From DASRCB01 sp035653295 (GTDB lineage Bacteria > Acidobacteriota > Terriglobia > Bryobacterales > Bryobacteraceae): a stretch of 15,894 nucleotides of DNA. Below the pieces are notes generated by a model, which did no database searches, was not told the origin of the DNA, and was given only the letters and a program-made list of their open reading frames with translations. The position numbers and the translations under genes were made by a program. Position 1 is the first letter of the stretch. Each line of letters starts with the position of its first letter. Shown here piece by piece: positions 7,172 to 12,860 of this stretch. The stretch is from assembly GCA_035653295.1 (NCBI GenBank), contig DASRCB010000302.1, forward strand, positions 1 through 15,894, written 5' to 3'.

Positions 7172-8100
7172 GAAAGTTGAGGTATTGGAAGCGTTTCGAG
7201 CCGGCCGCGGGCGGACGCCGCAGGTCCCACACGTATAGCGGGCCGGGCGCGCGGAGAAATCATCCTTAAGCTAACAGAATAGCGCGGTTGGGGCCGTCGG
7301 CGGAAACAGAATTGACGGCTGGTGTTTTGGGGACGCGGCGGAAACCCGGGGCCCGGGGTCCGTGGCCCGTGGCCCGCTGTGTGCTGGGCCGCTATGCCGT
7401 CGTTGGGTGGGGTTCGGGGTGTGGTGTCGATTGGCTGCGGGTCGTCGGGCTGAACCCCGGGAGCCGCTGTGTGCTGGGCCGCTGCGGCGGCAGGGGTCAG
7501 GGGACAGGGATCAGGGGTCAGGTCGGTGTGCTGGGCTGCTATGCCGTCGTTGGGTTCGATTTCGGGTGTGCTGTCAATTGGTTGCGGGTCGTCGGTCTGG
7601 TGTTCGATTTCGGGATTAGGTTCGTTTGGCGCGTTTTCCGGATCGTAGTCCATGAGCGTCTTATACGCCCTTGCCATCTGGCGCTCGTAGCGGGATTCGT
7701 AGCGGCTGAGGAGCTCGAGGGCTCTCGTGAAGTCGGCCATAGCGCGGAAGGAGCGGTAGGTCTTCTCGTCGGGCGGGAGCTGGCAGGGGCCCATCAGGCC
7801 GGCTTCGTATTTGTAGGCGGTTTTCTCCAGAGCCCAGACGCGGCGGATACGCCAGGCGCAGGCAGCTATTGATTCGACCTGAAGGCGCTGGAAAGGCGTG
7901 GAGGGGTGGAACTCGTCTTCGAGTTCGGTGGACAGTTGCAGGAAGCGCTCGGCCGGCTCGGTCGGGAGGACGATGATTTCGCTGAGCAGGCCGTGTTTGA
8001 TGGCGTTTCTCGACGAGCGCAGTTTGCCCTCGGGGGTTTTGGGCCCGTGGGATTTTGCACCATTTTCGCGCGAGGCGCGGATACGACGTTCGGAAGACAT
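7168..8100 (-). CDS. Hypothetical protein, conserved basic N-terminus and repeat-containing Pro-rich tail
   Basis: This frame encodes 310 residues. ATG 8100 is preferred over the in-frame ATG at 8124 because AGGAGG lies 10 nt upstream of it. The N-terminus contains RASRENGAKSHGPKTPEGK (8-26) and RNAIKHGL (31-38), followed by a helical region (about 48-152). It resembles a family of uncharacterised proteins I associate with Acidobacteriota and their relatives. Its function is unknown to me. From about residue 155 the protein turns into low-complexity Pro/Asp/Thr sequence with a 23-residue unit present twice (170-192 and 219-241). The last 60 or so residues overlap the probable mreB leader and may be read-through in GC-rich DNA, not selected protein. 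The stop overlaps the mreB start, but the real functional end is uncertain. The N-terminal half is well supported; the tail is less so. Confidence 0.7.
   Translation of the reverse strand: MSSERRIRASRENGAKSHGPKTPEGKLRSSRNAIKHGLLSEIIVLPTEPAERFLQLSTELEDEFHPSTPFQRLQVESIAACAWRIRRVWALEKTAYKYEAGLMGPCQLPPDEKTYRSFRAMADFTRALELLSRYESRYERQMARAYKTLMDYDPENAPNEPNPEIEHQTDDPQPIDSTPEIEPNDGIAAQHTDLTPDPCPLTPAAAAAQHTAAPGVQPDDPQPIDTTPRTPPNDGIAAQHTAGHGPRTPGPGFPPRPQNTSRQFCFRRRPQPRYSVSLRMISPRARPAIRVGPAASARGRLETLPIPQLS
7172..7330 (-). promoter_or_regulatory. Probable mreB leader/promoter region
   Basis: This stretch lies inside the 3' part of the upstream hypothetical frame, but its translation (basic, no recognisable pattern) looks non-coding. 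The only AT-rich patch near mreB is at about 7257-7283 (AAATCATCCTTAAGCTAACAG). That is a plausible place for the main promoter of the mre genes. No clean -35/-10 pair can be read, so this is positional inference only. Confidence 0.25.
7378..7446. repeat. Imperfect direct repeat, copy 1 (partner 7525-7593)
   Basis: This 69-bp segment recurs 147 bp away at 7525-7593 with scattered differences and in the same reading frame of the minus-strand hypothetical gene. Shared landmarks are GTGCTGGG, CTATGCCGTCGTTGGG and GCGGGTCGTCGG on the plus strand. A partial third copy of the landmark CCGCTGTGTGCTGGGCCGCT lies at 7464-7483. The pattern suggests local duplication of a gene segment. Confidence 0.75.
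7493..7517 (+). other. Canonical G-quadruplex-type motif
   Basis: Four G-runs (GGGG, GGGG, GGG, GGGG) are separated by loops of 3, 3 and 4 nt (TCA, ACA, ATCA), within a short tandem array of a CAGGGGT-like unit at 7491-7522. This satisfies the usual pattern for an intramolecular G-quadruplex on the plus strand, which is the template strand for the hypothetical gene and for mreB. It lies between the two 69-bp repeats, about 320 nt upstream of the mreB start. Any regulatory role is inference. Confidence 0.5.
7525..7593. repeat. Imperfect direct repeat, copy 2 (partner 7378-7446)
   Basis: This is the second copy of the 69-bp unit, encoding the DDPQPIDSTP...NDGIAAQHT block of the hypothetical protein. 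The spacing of 147 bp (49 codons) keeps both copies in frame. Confidence 0.75.
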
Positions 8101-8110
8101 TGGAGACTTC

Positions 8111-8116
8111 CCTCCT
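8111..8116 (-). promoter_or_regulatory. Ribosome binding site deciding the start at 8100
   Basis: A perfect AGGAGG on the minus strand lies 10 nt upstream of ATG 8100 and about 8 nt inside the longer frame that starts at 8124. It favours the shorter protein beginning MSSERR. Confidence 0.7.
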
Positions 8117-8250
8117 GGTCGCATCTTAGTCCCGAGGCGGGTCCGCTTCAGGAGGTAATTTCGCGTAAGGTGGCTGGAATCAGCAGGATGGGATTTGCAG
8201 AAGGCTCGTGATCGGGGTCGCTAGATGGGTCAAGATCGAGCGACGCCGGG

Positions 8251-8466
8251 TTATGCCGAGACCTCGATCTGTTCCACCAGGCGACTCGGCTCGGGAACGG
8301 TCTCGCCGTTGATGCGCATTCCTTCGATGTGCAACTCGATGGCTTCCCTGATGAGCTGGCGCGTTTCGTCGATGGTGGCGGCGGCAGCGACGCACCCAGG
8401 CAGATCGGGGATCCAGGCGCTGAAGCCCCTTTCGGTGGGCTCAATGAAGACGGTCCAGGTGGTCAT
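8251..8466 (-). CDS. HicB-like antitoxin-fold protein, apparently without HicA
   Basis: This 71-residue protein begins at ATG 8466, an internal start in a longer open frame whose first 79 residues look non-coding. The pattern WTVFIEPTERGFSAWIPDLP (4-23), followed by GCVAAAATIDETRQLIREAI (24-43) and PVPEPS-type residues near 57-61, matches the HicB-like fold. In that fold a partial RNase H-like beta sheet precedes a helix. HicB proteins neutralise the RNase HicA in type II toxin-antitoxin pairs. No HicA-like frame with a GSHH-type core is visible in the 150 nt downstream or in the 440 nt upstream, and no C-terminal DNA-binding domain is present. It is therefore best described as an orphan HicB-like protein. 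It may be a remnant or act on a distant partner. The Shine-Dalgarno is weak. Confidence 0.8.
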   Translation of the reverse strand: MTTWTVFIEPTERGFSAWIPDLPGCVAAAATIDETRQLIREAIELHIEGMRINGETVPEPSRLVEQIEVSA

Positions 8467-8483
8467 GTTGTTTGCCGGTCCAC

Positions 8484-8500
8484 GCGGCCTGAGAGGCCGC
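8484..8500. repeat. Perfect 7-bp hairpin with GAG loop
   Basis: GCGGCCT-GAG-AGGCCGC forms a perfect stem. The GAG loop is shared with the neighbouring AGGCT-GAG-AGCCT and GGGCT-GAG-AGCCT hairpins, which suggests a common repeat family. Confidence 0.65.
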
Positions 8501-8504
8501 CGCA

Positions 8505-8523
8505 GGCTGAGAGCCTTCCCCAC
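8505..8523. repeat. REP-like unit, copy 1 (partner 8722-8740)
   Basis: GGCTGAGAGCCTTCCCCAC differs from the copy at 8722-8740 at one base (T for G). Each copy carries the AGCC-type inverted repeat around a GAG loop followed by CCCCAC. It is consistent with a small dispersed intergenic palindrome. Confidence 0.65.
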
Positions 8524-8669
8524 AATGACAGAATACCTGGCGGGTGCGGTTACTCCGAAGGGCGGCGTACGGTTTGGAGCGAGCCTGGCGGGGTTTGCGA
8601 GTATGATGCCGATGGCTGTCCGTATCCTGGAACTCAGCGTAGATACGCAGGGCCTGAAGGTAGTTGTTC

Positions 8670-8691
8670 GTGCAAGCCAAAAGGCTTGCAC
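8670..8691. repeat. Perfect 9-bp hairpin with AAAA loop
   Basis: GTGCAAGCC-AAAA-GGCTTGCAC is a perfect inverted repeat followed by CACAATC. It is not followed by a T-run, so it is more likely a repeat-family palindrome than a terminator. Confidence 0.65.
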
Positions 8692-8718
8692 CACAATCGG
8701 CATTTCGAAAGTGCAGAG

Positions 8719-8740
8719 GCGGGCTGAGAGCCTGCCCCAC
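8719..8740. repeat. REP-like unit, copy 2 (partner 8505-8523)
   Basis: GGCGGGCT-GAG-AGCCTGCC forms an 8-bp stem with one G-T pair. The part from 8722 repeats the unit at 8505-8523. Confidence 0.65.
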
Positions 8741-8908
8741 GTCCAACAATAAATGCGCGTGCTGGTTTATTCACAGGGTTCTCACAGGACGGAAGCTTTA
8801 GGTTCCTGAGGGGGAACCACTTAATCCTGCGGAAAACGGGCATTCCGTCGTCCAGTTCTCCTCGACAGGCCAACTCGTTTCGCTGTATCGTTCGACAAAC
8901 GTAACAGC

Positions 8909-9430
8909 ATGAAGCGATTTGAACTCCGCGCGGCGGCCACTGCTCTTGGCGCCATCGAACGGCCACGCGGTGACCGAATTTCCATCTGGCGCCTTGATGC
9001 AGCGCCTGAAGTGTTTCGGGGCCTCAAGATCGAGGACCGGAACCCTTCGTGGGTGGTATATGTCCCGCCCTGCCTTCTGGCCTCGGGCATCGCCAGATCT
9101 CTTCGGCAGCAAAAAGACGGCCGTGTTGCCGTATATCGCATGGATTTCGGCGGAGTGGTTTACGTTGGTGAAGGCCGCTGCATCGATACTGACGCGCCAG
9201 GCATTGATGCCGTCCCCTGCCAGGTTGTTACTCCGACTTTCCTGAACTTCTCCCGTGAGTGGATGCTGCACGTGTTCATGGCCTGCCGCGGCGTTGCGCG
9301 AGAGCTCCGTCCGCGTGTCCTGAATGCGATCGCGTTCGCTCTGAAACTCGGCCAGGCGCGCGTGCAAGAATATTGGGCGAAGAGAAAGAAGACGGAAGGG
9401 CTGGTTGGCAGCACAGCTCAGGAAAGTTAA
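8909..9430 (+). CDS. Hypothetical protein, weakly supported
   Basis: This is an open frame of 173 codons from ATG 8909 to TAA 9430. I do not recognise it. The product has short hydrophobic stretches (SWVVYVPPCLLASGIA at about 48-63, VAVYRMDFGGVVYV at about 74-87) and a helical, basic C-terminus. No membrane segment or known motif is evident. Its stop lies 4 nt before the AraC-type gene start, which favours a co-transcribed gene on the plus strand. Against it, no Shine-Dalgarno precedes the ATG, and third-position GC content (about 63% by hand count) is lower than in neighbouring genes. A 218-codon frame on the opposite strand (8798-9454) also covers the same DNA, and base composition does not separate the two. 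It could be a decayed or recently acquired gene. Confidence 0.35.
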   Translation: MKRFELRAAATALGAIERPRGDRISIWRLDAAPEVFRGLKIEDRNPSWVVYVPPCLLASGIARSLRQQKDGRVAVYRMDFGGVVYVGEGRCIDTDAPGIDAVPCQVVTPTFLNFSREWMLHVFMACRGVARELRPRVLNAIAFALKLGQARVQEYWAKRKKTEGLVGSTAQES

Positions 9431-9434
9431 GTCG

Positions 9435-10259
9435 ATGAAGCGTCCGCGATCCATCGACGCGATTACCGTTTGGCGGGCGGTGGACTTTCCCGATATTGTG
9501 TTTCATCAGGGCGCCGGGGTCACGCGGACGCATCCGAAGCACTGGCACGACGAAGTCCACGTCTGCCTTTACAGCGCCGGATATGGATCACTGCGGCATG
9601 CCGGCCGATCGCGCCGCGTCGGCGCAGGCGATCTGGTGGTAACCGCTCCCGGGGAGGTCCACGAGAACTGGGTAGAGGACGGCGCGGGTGTGAGTTTTGC
9701 TGCCGCGTACTTCGACCCATCTGTTTTTGATCGGGCGATGGGCCGAGCCGCCCGCCCGCATATGTCCGGCATCGACGTGCTTCCGCCGGGCCCCGCCGTT
9801 CGCACCAGCTTCCTGCGACTCTCTCGCGCCATGCAGTCATCAGACGCGTCGCTGCTGGCCAGGGACGAAGCGCTGATGTTGTTCTGCCACCGCCTGCTGG
9901 CGCGCCGATCGTTGCCGCCGAGTCACCTCACAGAGCGCCTGCCCGTTGTGCGCGTGCGCGAGTTTATCGAAGCCAACTTCGCCCAGCCTCTTTCGCTCGA
10001 GCAACTCGCCACCATCGCGGGGCTCAGCGCTTTTCACCTGCACCGCATGTTTCGCCAGCAGGTTTCGATGCCACCGCACGCCTGGCAAACACAGGTGCGC
10101 GTGAATCACGCCAAACGCCTGCTGCGCCGCGGCATGCCGCCTTCGCAGGTTGCCCTGGAGGTCGGCTTTGCGGATCAGAGTCATCTCCACCGGCACTTTC
10201 AGCGGCTGGTGGGAGTGACTCCGGGGCTGTACTCGCGCGCCCGGCTGCGGCGCGGCTGA
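9435..10259 (+). CDS. AraC family transcriptional regulator
   Basis: This 274-residue protein starts at ATG 9435, with GGAAAG 8 nt upstream; an earlier ATG at 9405 lacks such a site. The N-terminal half (about 15-100) has the His/Gly pattern of an AraC-type cupin sensing domain, for example HPKHWHDEVHVCLYSAGYG (33-51) and PGEVHENW (72-79). The C-terminal half (about 173-272) is the double helix-turn-helix DNA-binding domain. Helix 1 is at LEQLATIAGLSAFHLHRMFR (188-207), and the second HTH is at PPSQVALEVGFADQSHLHRHF (235-255), followed by GVTPGLYS (260-267). Such proteins bind a small effector and activate or repress nearby genes. The next gene starts 47 nt downstream on the same strand, so the hydrolase is a natural target or operon partner. 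The effector is unknown. Confidence 0.93.
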   Translation: MKRPRSIDAITVWRAVDFPDIVFHQGAGVTRTHPKHWHDEVHVCLYSAGYGSLRHAGRSRRVGAGDLVVTAPGEVHENWVEDGAGVSFAAAYFDPSVFDRAMGRAARPHMSGIDVLPPGPAVRTSFLRLSRAMQSSDASLLARDEALMLFCHRLLARRSLPPSHLTERLPVVRVREFIEANFAQPLSLEQLATIAGLSAFHLHRMFRQQVSMPPHAWQTQVRVNHAKRLLRRGMPPSQVALEVGFADQSHLHRHFQRLVGVTPGLYSRARLRRG

Positions 10260-10306
10260 GCAAGAACGTTCAAGACGGCGCGGAGGATCTGTTCCACAGT
10301 AGATGC

Positions 10307-11398
10307 GTGTCCATACCCTTTCTTTCTCTGAGCCGCCTGAGTGGGCCGCTGTTCGCTCTGGCGTCCCTGGCGCCGCTCGCCGCCACCGACACTGCGATCG
10401 CCGCGAAACGCGTCGTCACCAGACTTGGAGACGGCATTTACGAAATCAGCCATCCCGACGCCCCCGACGGTTTTCCGCAAAGCAACACAACGGTGATCAT
10501 CGGCGAGCGCGGCGTGCTGGTGGTGGACACATGCCTGCTGCCTTCCGCCGCTCGTGAAGACATCGCAGATATCCGGAACTGGACGGGCGGTAAGCCGGTG
10601 ACCCATGTGGTCAACACGCACTGGCATTTCGATCACACGCTGGGGAACGCCGAATACGCGGCTGCCTTTCCCGGCGTGCAGATCATCGCTCAGACAGCGA
10701 CGGCAAAGATCATGGGCGATTTCAATCAGGGCGCCGTTGACCGGTATCCCCAGCGCGCGGAGCGATTCCGAAAAATGCTCGCCTCCGGGAAGGATCGCGA
10801 CGGCAAGCCGCTGACCGACACCGAGCGCAAAGAGCTCCAGCAGGCCCTCGATGGCCTGGCGCCTGTTGTCGCCGAGATGAAGAACGCGAAGCAGGCGCTT
10901 CCGAACCTGGTCTTCGAATCGTCGCTGCACATGGACCTCGGTAACCGGCCGGTGGACATCCGCTTCCTCGGGCGAGGCAATACCGCGGGTGACACGATCG
11001 TTTACCTGCCGCGCGAAAAGCTCCTTTGCACGGGCGATCTGCTGGATTATCCGCTCCCATATCTGTTCGGTGGGATCCCAACGGAAGAGGCCGTTACGCT
11101 TACGAAAATGGCGCAACTGGATGCGAGCACCATCGTCCCCGGTCACGGGGAAGTGCTGCACGACAAGAGCTATCTCGAACTCGTGATTGCGTTCCTCAAT
11201 ACCGTGAATGCGGCGGTGGAGAAGGAAATCAATCAGGGCAGGACGATCGACGAAACCGCTGAGGCTCTGCCGAAAGACGTGGATGAGGCCTCGTGGAAGC
11301 AGAAGTTCGCCGGGTCCAGCGCGGAACTCGGAGAGGGTTTCGACGGCGCCTTCAACAGCCTGGTGAAAAGCAGCTACAACCTGATCAAGGCCCGATAG
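10307..11398 (+). CDS. Secreted metallo-beta-lactamase-fold hydrolase
   Basis: This 363-residue protein has an N-terminal hydrophobic stretch (about 12-33) that looks like a signal peptide, followed by a metallo-beta-lactamase fold. The metal-binding motif HWHFDH is at 105-110, a bridging-type Asp is in CTGDLL (241-246, D244), and a late His is in VPGHGE (277-282, H280). The position that usually carries His in GxxHTxGD reads GRGNTAGDT (222-230), so N225 replaces it. A helical insert (about 140-205) lies between the metal motifs, and the C-terminus has an additional helical tail. The substrate cannot be named; hydrolases of this type include lactamases, lactonases and thiolesterases. Translation starts at GTG 10307. 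A GGAGG lies 20 nt upstream, which is unusually far, and an ATG at 10303 is in another frame. It follows the AraC-type gene by 47 nt. Confidence 0.88.
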   Translation: MSIPFLSLSRLSGPLFALASLAPLAATDTAIAAKRVVTRLGDGIYEISHPDAPDGFPQSNTTVIIGERGVLVVDTCLLPSAAREDIADIRNWTGGKPVTHVVNTHWHFDHTLGNAEYAAAFPGVQIIAQTATAKIMGDFNQGAVDRYPQRAERFRKMLASGKDRDGKPLTDTERKELQQALDGLAPVVAEMKNAKQALPNLVFESSLHMDLGNRPVDIRFLGRGNTAGDTIVYLPREKLLCTGDLLDYPLPYLFGGIPTEEAVTLTKMAQLDASTIVPGHGEVLHDKSYLELVIAFLNTVNAAVEKEINQGRTIDETAEALPKDVDEASWKQKFAGSSAELGEGFDGAFNSLVKSSYNLIKAR

Positions 11399-11421
11399 CA
11401 CTCGGGCTCGCAGTGTGCCGA

Positions 11422-11447
11422 GGTCCTTCGGTGAGCGATATAGGACC
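11422..11447. promoter_or_regulatory. Inverted repeat downstream of the hydrolase gene
   Basis: GGTCCT at 11422-11427 and AGGACC at 11442-11447 form a 6-bp dyad with a 14-nt centre. It sits 13 nt upstream of a -10-like element, so it may be an operator for the barrel/cytochrome unit. It could also be a weak 3' stem of the hydrolase transcript. Confidence 0.3.
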
Positions 11448-11456
11448 GTTCAGGTC

Positions 11457-11465
11457 TGATATACT
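11457..11465 (+). promoter_or_regulatory. Extended -10 promoter candidate for the barrel/cytochrome unit
   Basis: TGATATACT fits the extended -10 form TGnTATAAT at all but one position, in a region that is AT-rich for this genome. No good -35 box is present at 17 nt, which extended -10 promoters can do without. It would give a leader of about 125 nt before ATG 11599. Confidence 0.3.
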
Positions 11466-11586
11466 CCCTTTCAGTCGCACTTGCAATTGGTTTGCTGCAA
11501 TATCGTTCCCAGAATTCCGCGACGCGGCTACTCTGAGGCTTACTGCAAGTCGGTTGCATTGAGAAAGCAGCGGCCCGCAGATGACT

Positions 11587-11592
11587 GAGGAG
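11587..11592 (+). promoter_or_regulatory. Ribosome binding site deciding the start at 11599
   Basis: GAGGAG lies 6 nt before ATG 11599 and inside the longer frame that begins at ATG 11581. It supports the shorter start, which also places a signal peptide exactly at the N-terminus. Confidence 0.75.
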
Positions 11593-11598
11593 TATCGT

Positions 11599-12474
11599 AT
11601 GCGCAATCGGCTGCATCAGCTGTCGGTTCTGGCGTGCCTTTCGTGCGGTATTGCAGCCGCGGGCGAGGGAGCCTTCTTCATCACCTATACGCACCAGATG
11701 GAGGAGCCCGGAAACCTCGAGTTCGCCAACAGCTCCGTAACCGGCGCCCCGTCCGGTGGCAGCGGGTTTATCGGATCCGCGGCTGAATTCGAGTATGGCG
11801 TGAAGGGTTGGTGGACCACGGAAGCCTACCTCGATGGCGCCTTCAGCAGTGGCCAGTCCACCGTGTTTACCGGCTTCCGCCTCGAGAACCGCTTCCGTGT
11901 TCTGCCGCGCGAGCACTGGATCAACCCGGTGCTGTATGTCGAGTTCGAGGACATCAACGGCGCGGACAAGAGCCTGCTCGAAGTTGTGGGTCACGACGGG
12001 GTGGATGACCTGAAACAGCCGGTAGCCGATGCGCGAAAGGAAAAGGAGCGGGAAATCGAGGCCAAGCTGATCCTCAGCAGCTACGCAAAGGGCTGGACGA
12101 TAGCGGAGAACCTGATCGCGGAAAAGAATCTCGCGCATGAGCCATACGAGTTCGGTTATTCATTGGGCGTAAGCCGGCCGCTGGCTCTGGCGGCCAGTCC
12201 GCGCCCGTGCAACTTCTGTCCGGAGAACCTGCAGGCCGGCCTGGAAATGTATGGCGGCCTCGGAACCCACGCCGATTTCGGCCTGCACGACACCTCGCAC
12301 TATCTGGCGCCCGTGCTCTCGTGGACGCTCATGAACGGAACGCAGCTTCGCATCGAGCCATCATTTGGGCTGACGGACACCAGCGCGCGATTCCTGCTGC
12401 GCTTTGGAATTTCCTATGAAGTAGCGCAGTTCGGCCGCGCGGCGCGAAAGATGTTCACGGGCGGCATTCGATGA
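11599..12474 (+). CDS. Predicted secreted outer-membrane beta-barrel-like protein
   Basis: This 291-residue protein has a clear N-terminal signal sequence (about 1-21, basic MRNR, hydrophobic core, likely cut after IAAA). The mature part alternates polar and aromatic residues in strand-like segments, for example AEFEYGVKGWWTTEAYLDGA (62-81), HWINPVLYVEFEDIN (106-120) and a final strand ARFLLRFGISYEVAQF (263-278). This pattern is typical of small outer-membrane barrels. A charged helical stretch (about 143-157) and a cysteine pair CNFC (204-207) stand out; the cysteines could form a disulfide or bind metal. I do not recognise a named family, and the barrel call is inference from pattern. Its stop overlaps the start of the cytochrome gene (ATGA), so the two proteins are probably made together and may work together in the envelope. 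Confidence 0.7.
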   Translation: MRNRLHQLSVLACLSCGIAAAGEGAFFITYTHQMEEPGNLEFANSSVTGAPSGGSGFIGSAAEFEYGVKGWWTTEAYLDGAFSSGQSTVFTGFRLENRFRVLPREHWINPVLYVEFEDINGADKSLLEVVGHDGVDDLKQPVADARKEKEREIEAKLILSSYAKGWTIAENLIAEKNLAHEPYEFGYSLGVSRPLALAASPRPCNFCPENLQAGLEMYGGLGTHADFGLHDTSHYLAPVLSWTLMNGTQLRIEPSFGLTDTSARFLLRFGISYEVAQFGRAARKMFTGGIR

Positions 12475-12860
12475 AGCGGGCGCTGATCATCGTTGCCTTG
12501 GCTGCGGCGACCGTGGCCGCAGGCCGGCATGGCACGCCACTGCAACAGGCGCCCAAAGAAACCGCGGCGATCGCCAATCCGCTGGAAGGAAGTGAGAACG
12601 CACGGCTGGCCGGCAGGAAGCTCTTTGAACGTGAGTGCGCCTATTGTCACGGCCCGAACGGGGAAGGGAAGCCCGGCGGCGCTCCGCCATTGAAACGTCC
12701 GGACGTCTGCTCGGCGCCCCCCGGAGCGTTGTTCTGGGTGTTGCGCAACGGCTCGCTGCGCGGCGGCATGCCGTCGTTCGCTCATCTGCCCGAACCGGAG
12801 CGCTGGCAGATTGTGACTTATATTCGCAGCTTACTGCCCGAAGACAAGCACGGCAAATGA
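12471..12860 (+). CDS. Small secreted c-type cytochrome, class I
   Basis: This 129-residue protein has an N-terminal signal sequence (about 1-17). The single haem-binding motif is CAYCH (56-60), with H60 as one axial ligand. Downstream, GGMPSFAHLP (98-107) supplies the likely second ligand M100, and a C-terminal helix (ERWQIVTYIRSLL, 110-122) packs against the haem in this fold. It should be exported and matured in the periplasm, where it would carry single electrons. An extra cysteine (C80) is unpaired. The 4-nt ATGA overlap with the barrel-like gene implies a joint function, perhaps electron transfer close to the outer membrane, but the redox partner is unknown. The gene overlaps the oppositely transcribed propeller gene by 30 nt at their 3' ends. 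Confidence 0.9.
   Translation: MKRALIIVALAAATVAAGRHGTPLQQAPKETAAIANPLEGSENARLAGRKLFERECAYCHGPNGEGKPGGAPPLKRPDVCSAPPGALFWVLRNGSLRGGMPSFAHLPEPERWQIVTYIRSLLPEDKHGK

Larger units (their letters stand above)
8467..8908. other. Non-coding stretch with REP-like palindromes
   Basis: These 442 bases separate the HicB-like gene from the next possible gene. Open frames on both strands are interrupted or lack start signals. The left 275 bases contain at least four short hairpins, two of which share an 18-of-19-base direct repeat (listed separately). I see nothing recognisable from about 8755 to 8908. Confidence 0.6.

Noticed and set aside
5156..7180. 674-codon plus-strand open frame
   Set aside because: It is antisense to mreC and mreB, both unmistakable. 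Long antisense frames are common in GC-rich genes.
7491..7600. Possible CRISPR-like array from the repeated units
   Set aside because: The units are too few, differ in length and identity, and lie in frame within a gene with no regular spacers or cas genes.
8100..8250. HicA toxin gene next to the HicB-like gene
   Set aside because: Both strands were read for a 55-80 residue frame with a GSHH-type motif and none was found.
8670..8691. Intrinsic terminator
   Set aside because: The stem is perfect but no T-run follows on either strand, and no gene ends just before it.
8467..8703. N-terminal extension of the HicB-like protein by 79 residues
   Set aside because: The extra residues are translated repeat DNA. 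The HicB pattern begins exactly at the internal ATG 8466.
8225..8752. Plus-strand open frame of 175 codons
   Set aside because: It is antisense to the HicB-like gene and then runs through the palindromic repeats; no ribosome binding site or recognisable protein pattern.
10199..11401. 400-codon minus-strand open frame
   Set aside because: It is antisense to the metallo-hydrolase, which carries the diagnostic metal motifs.
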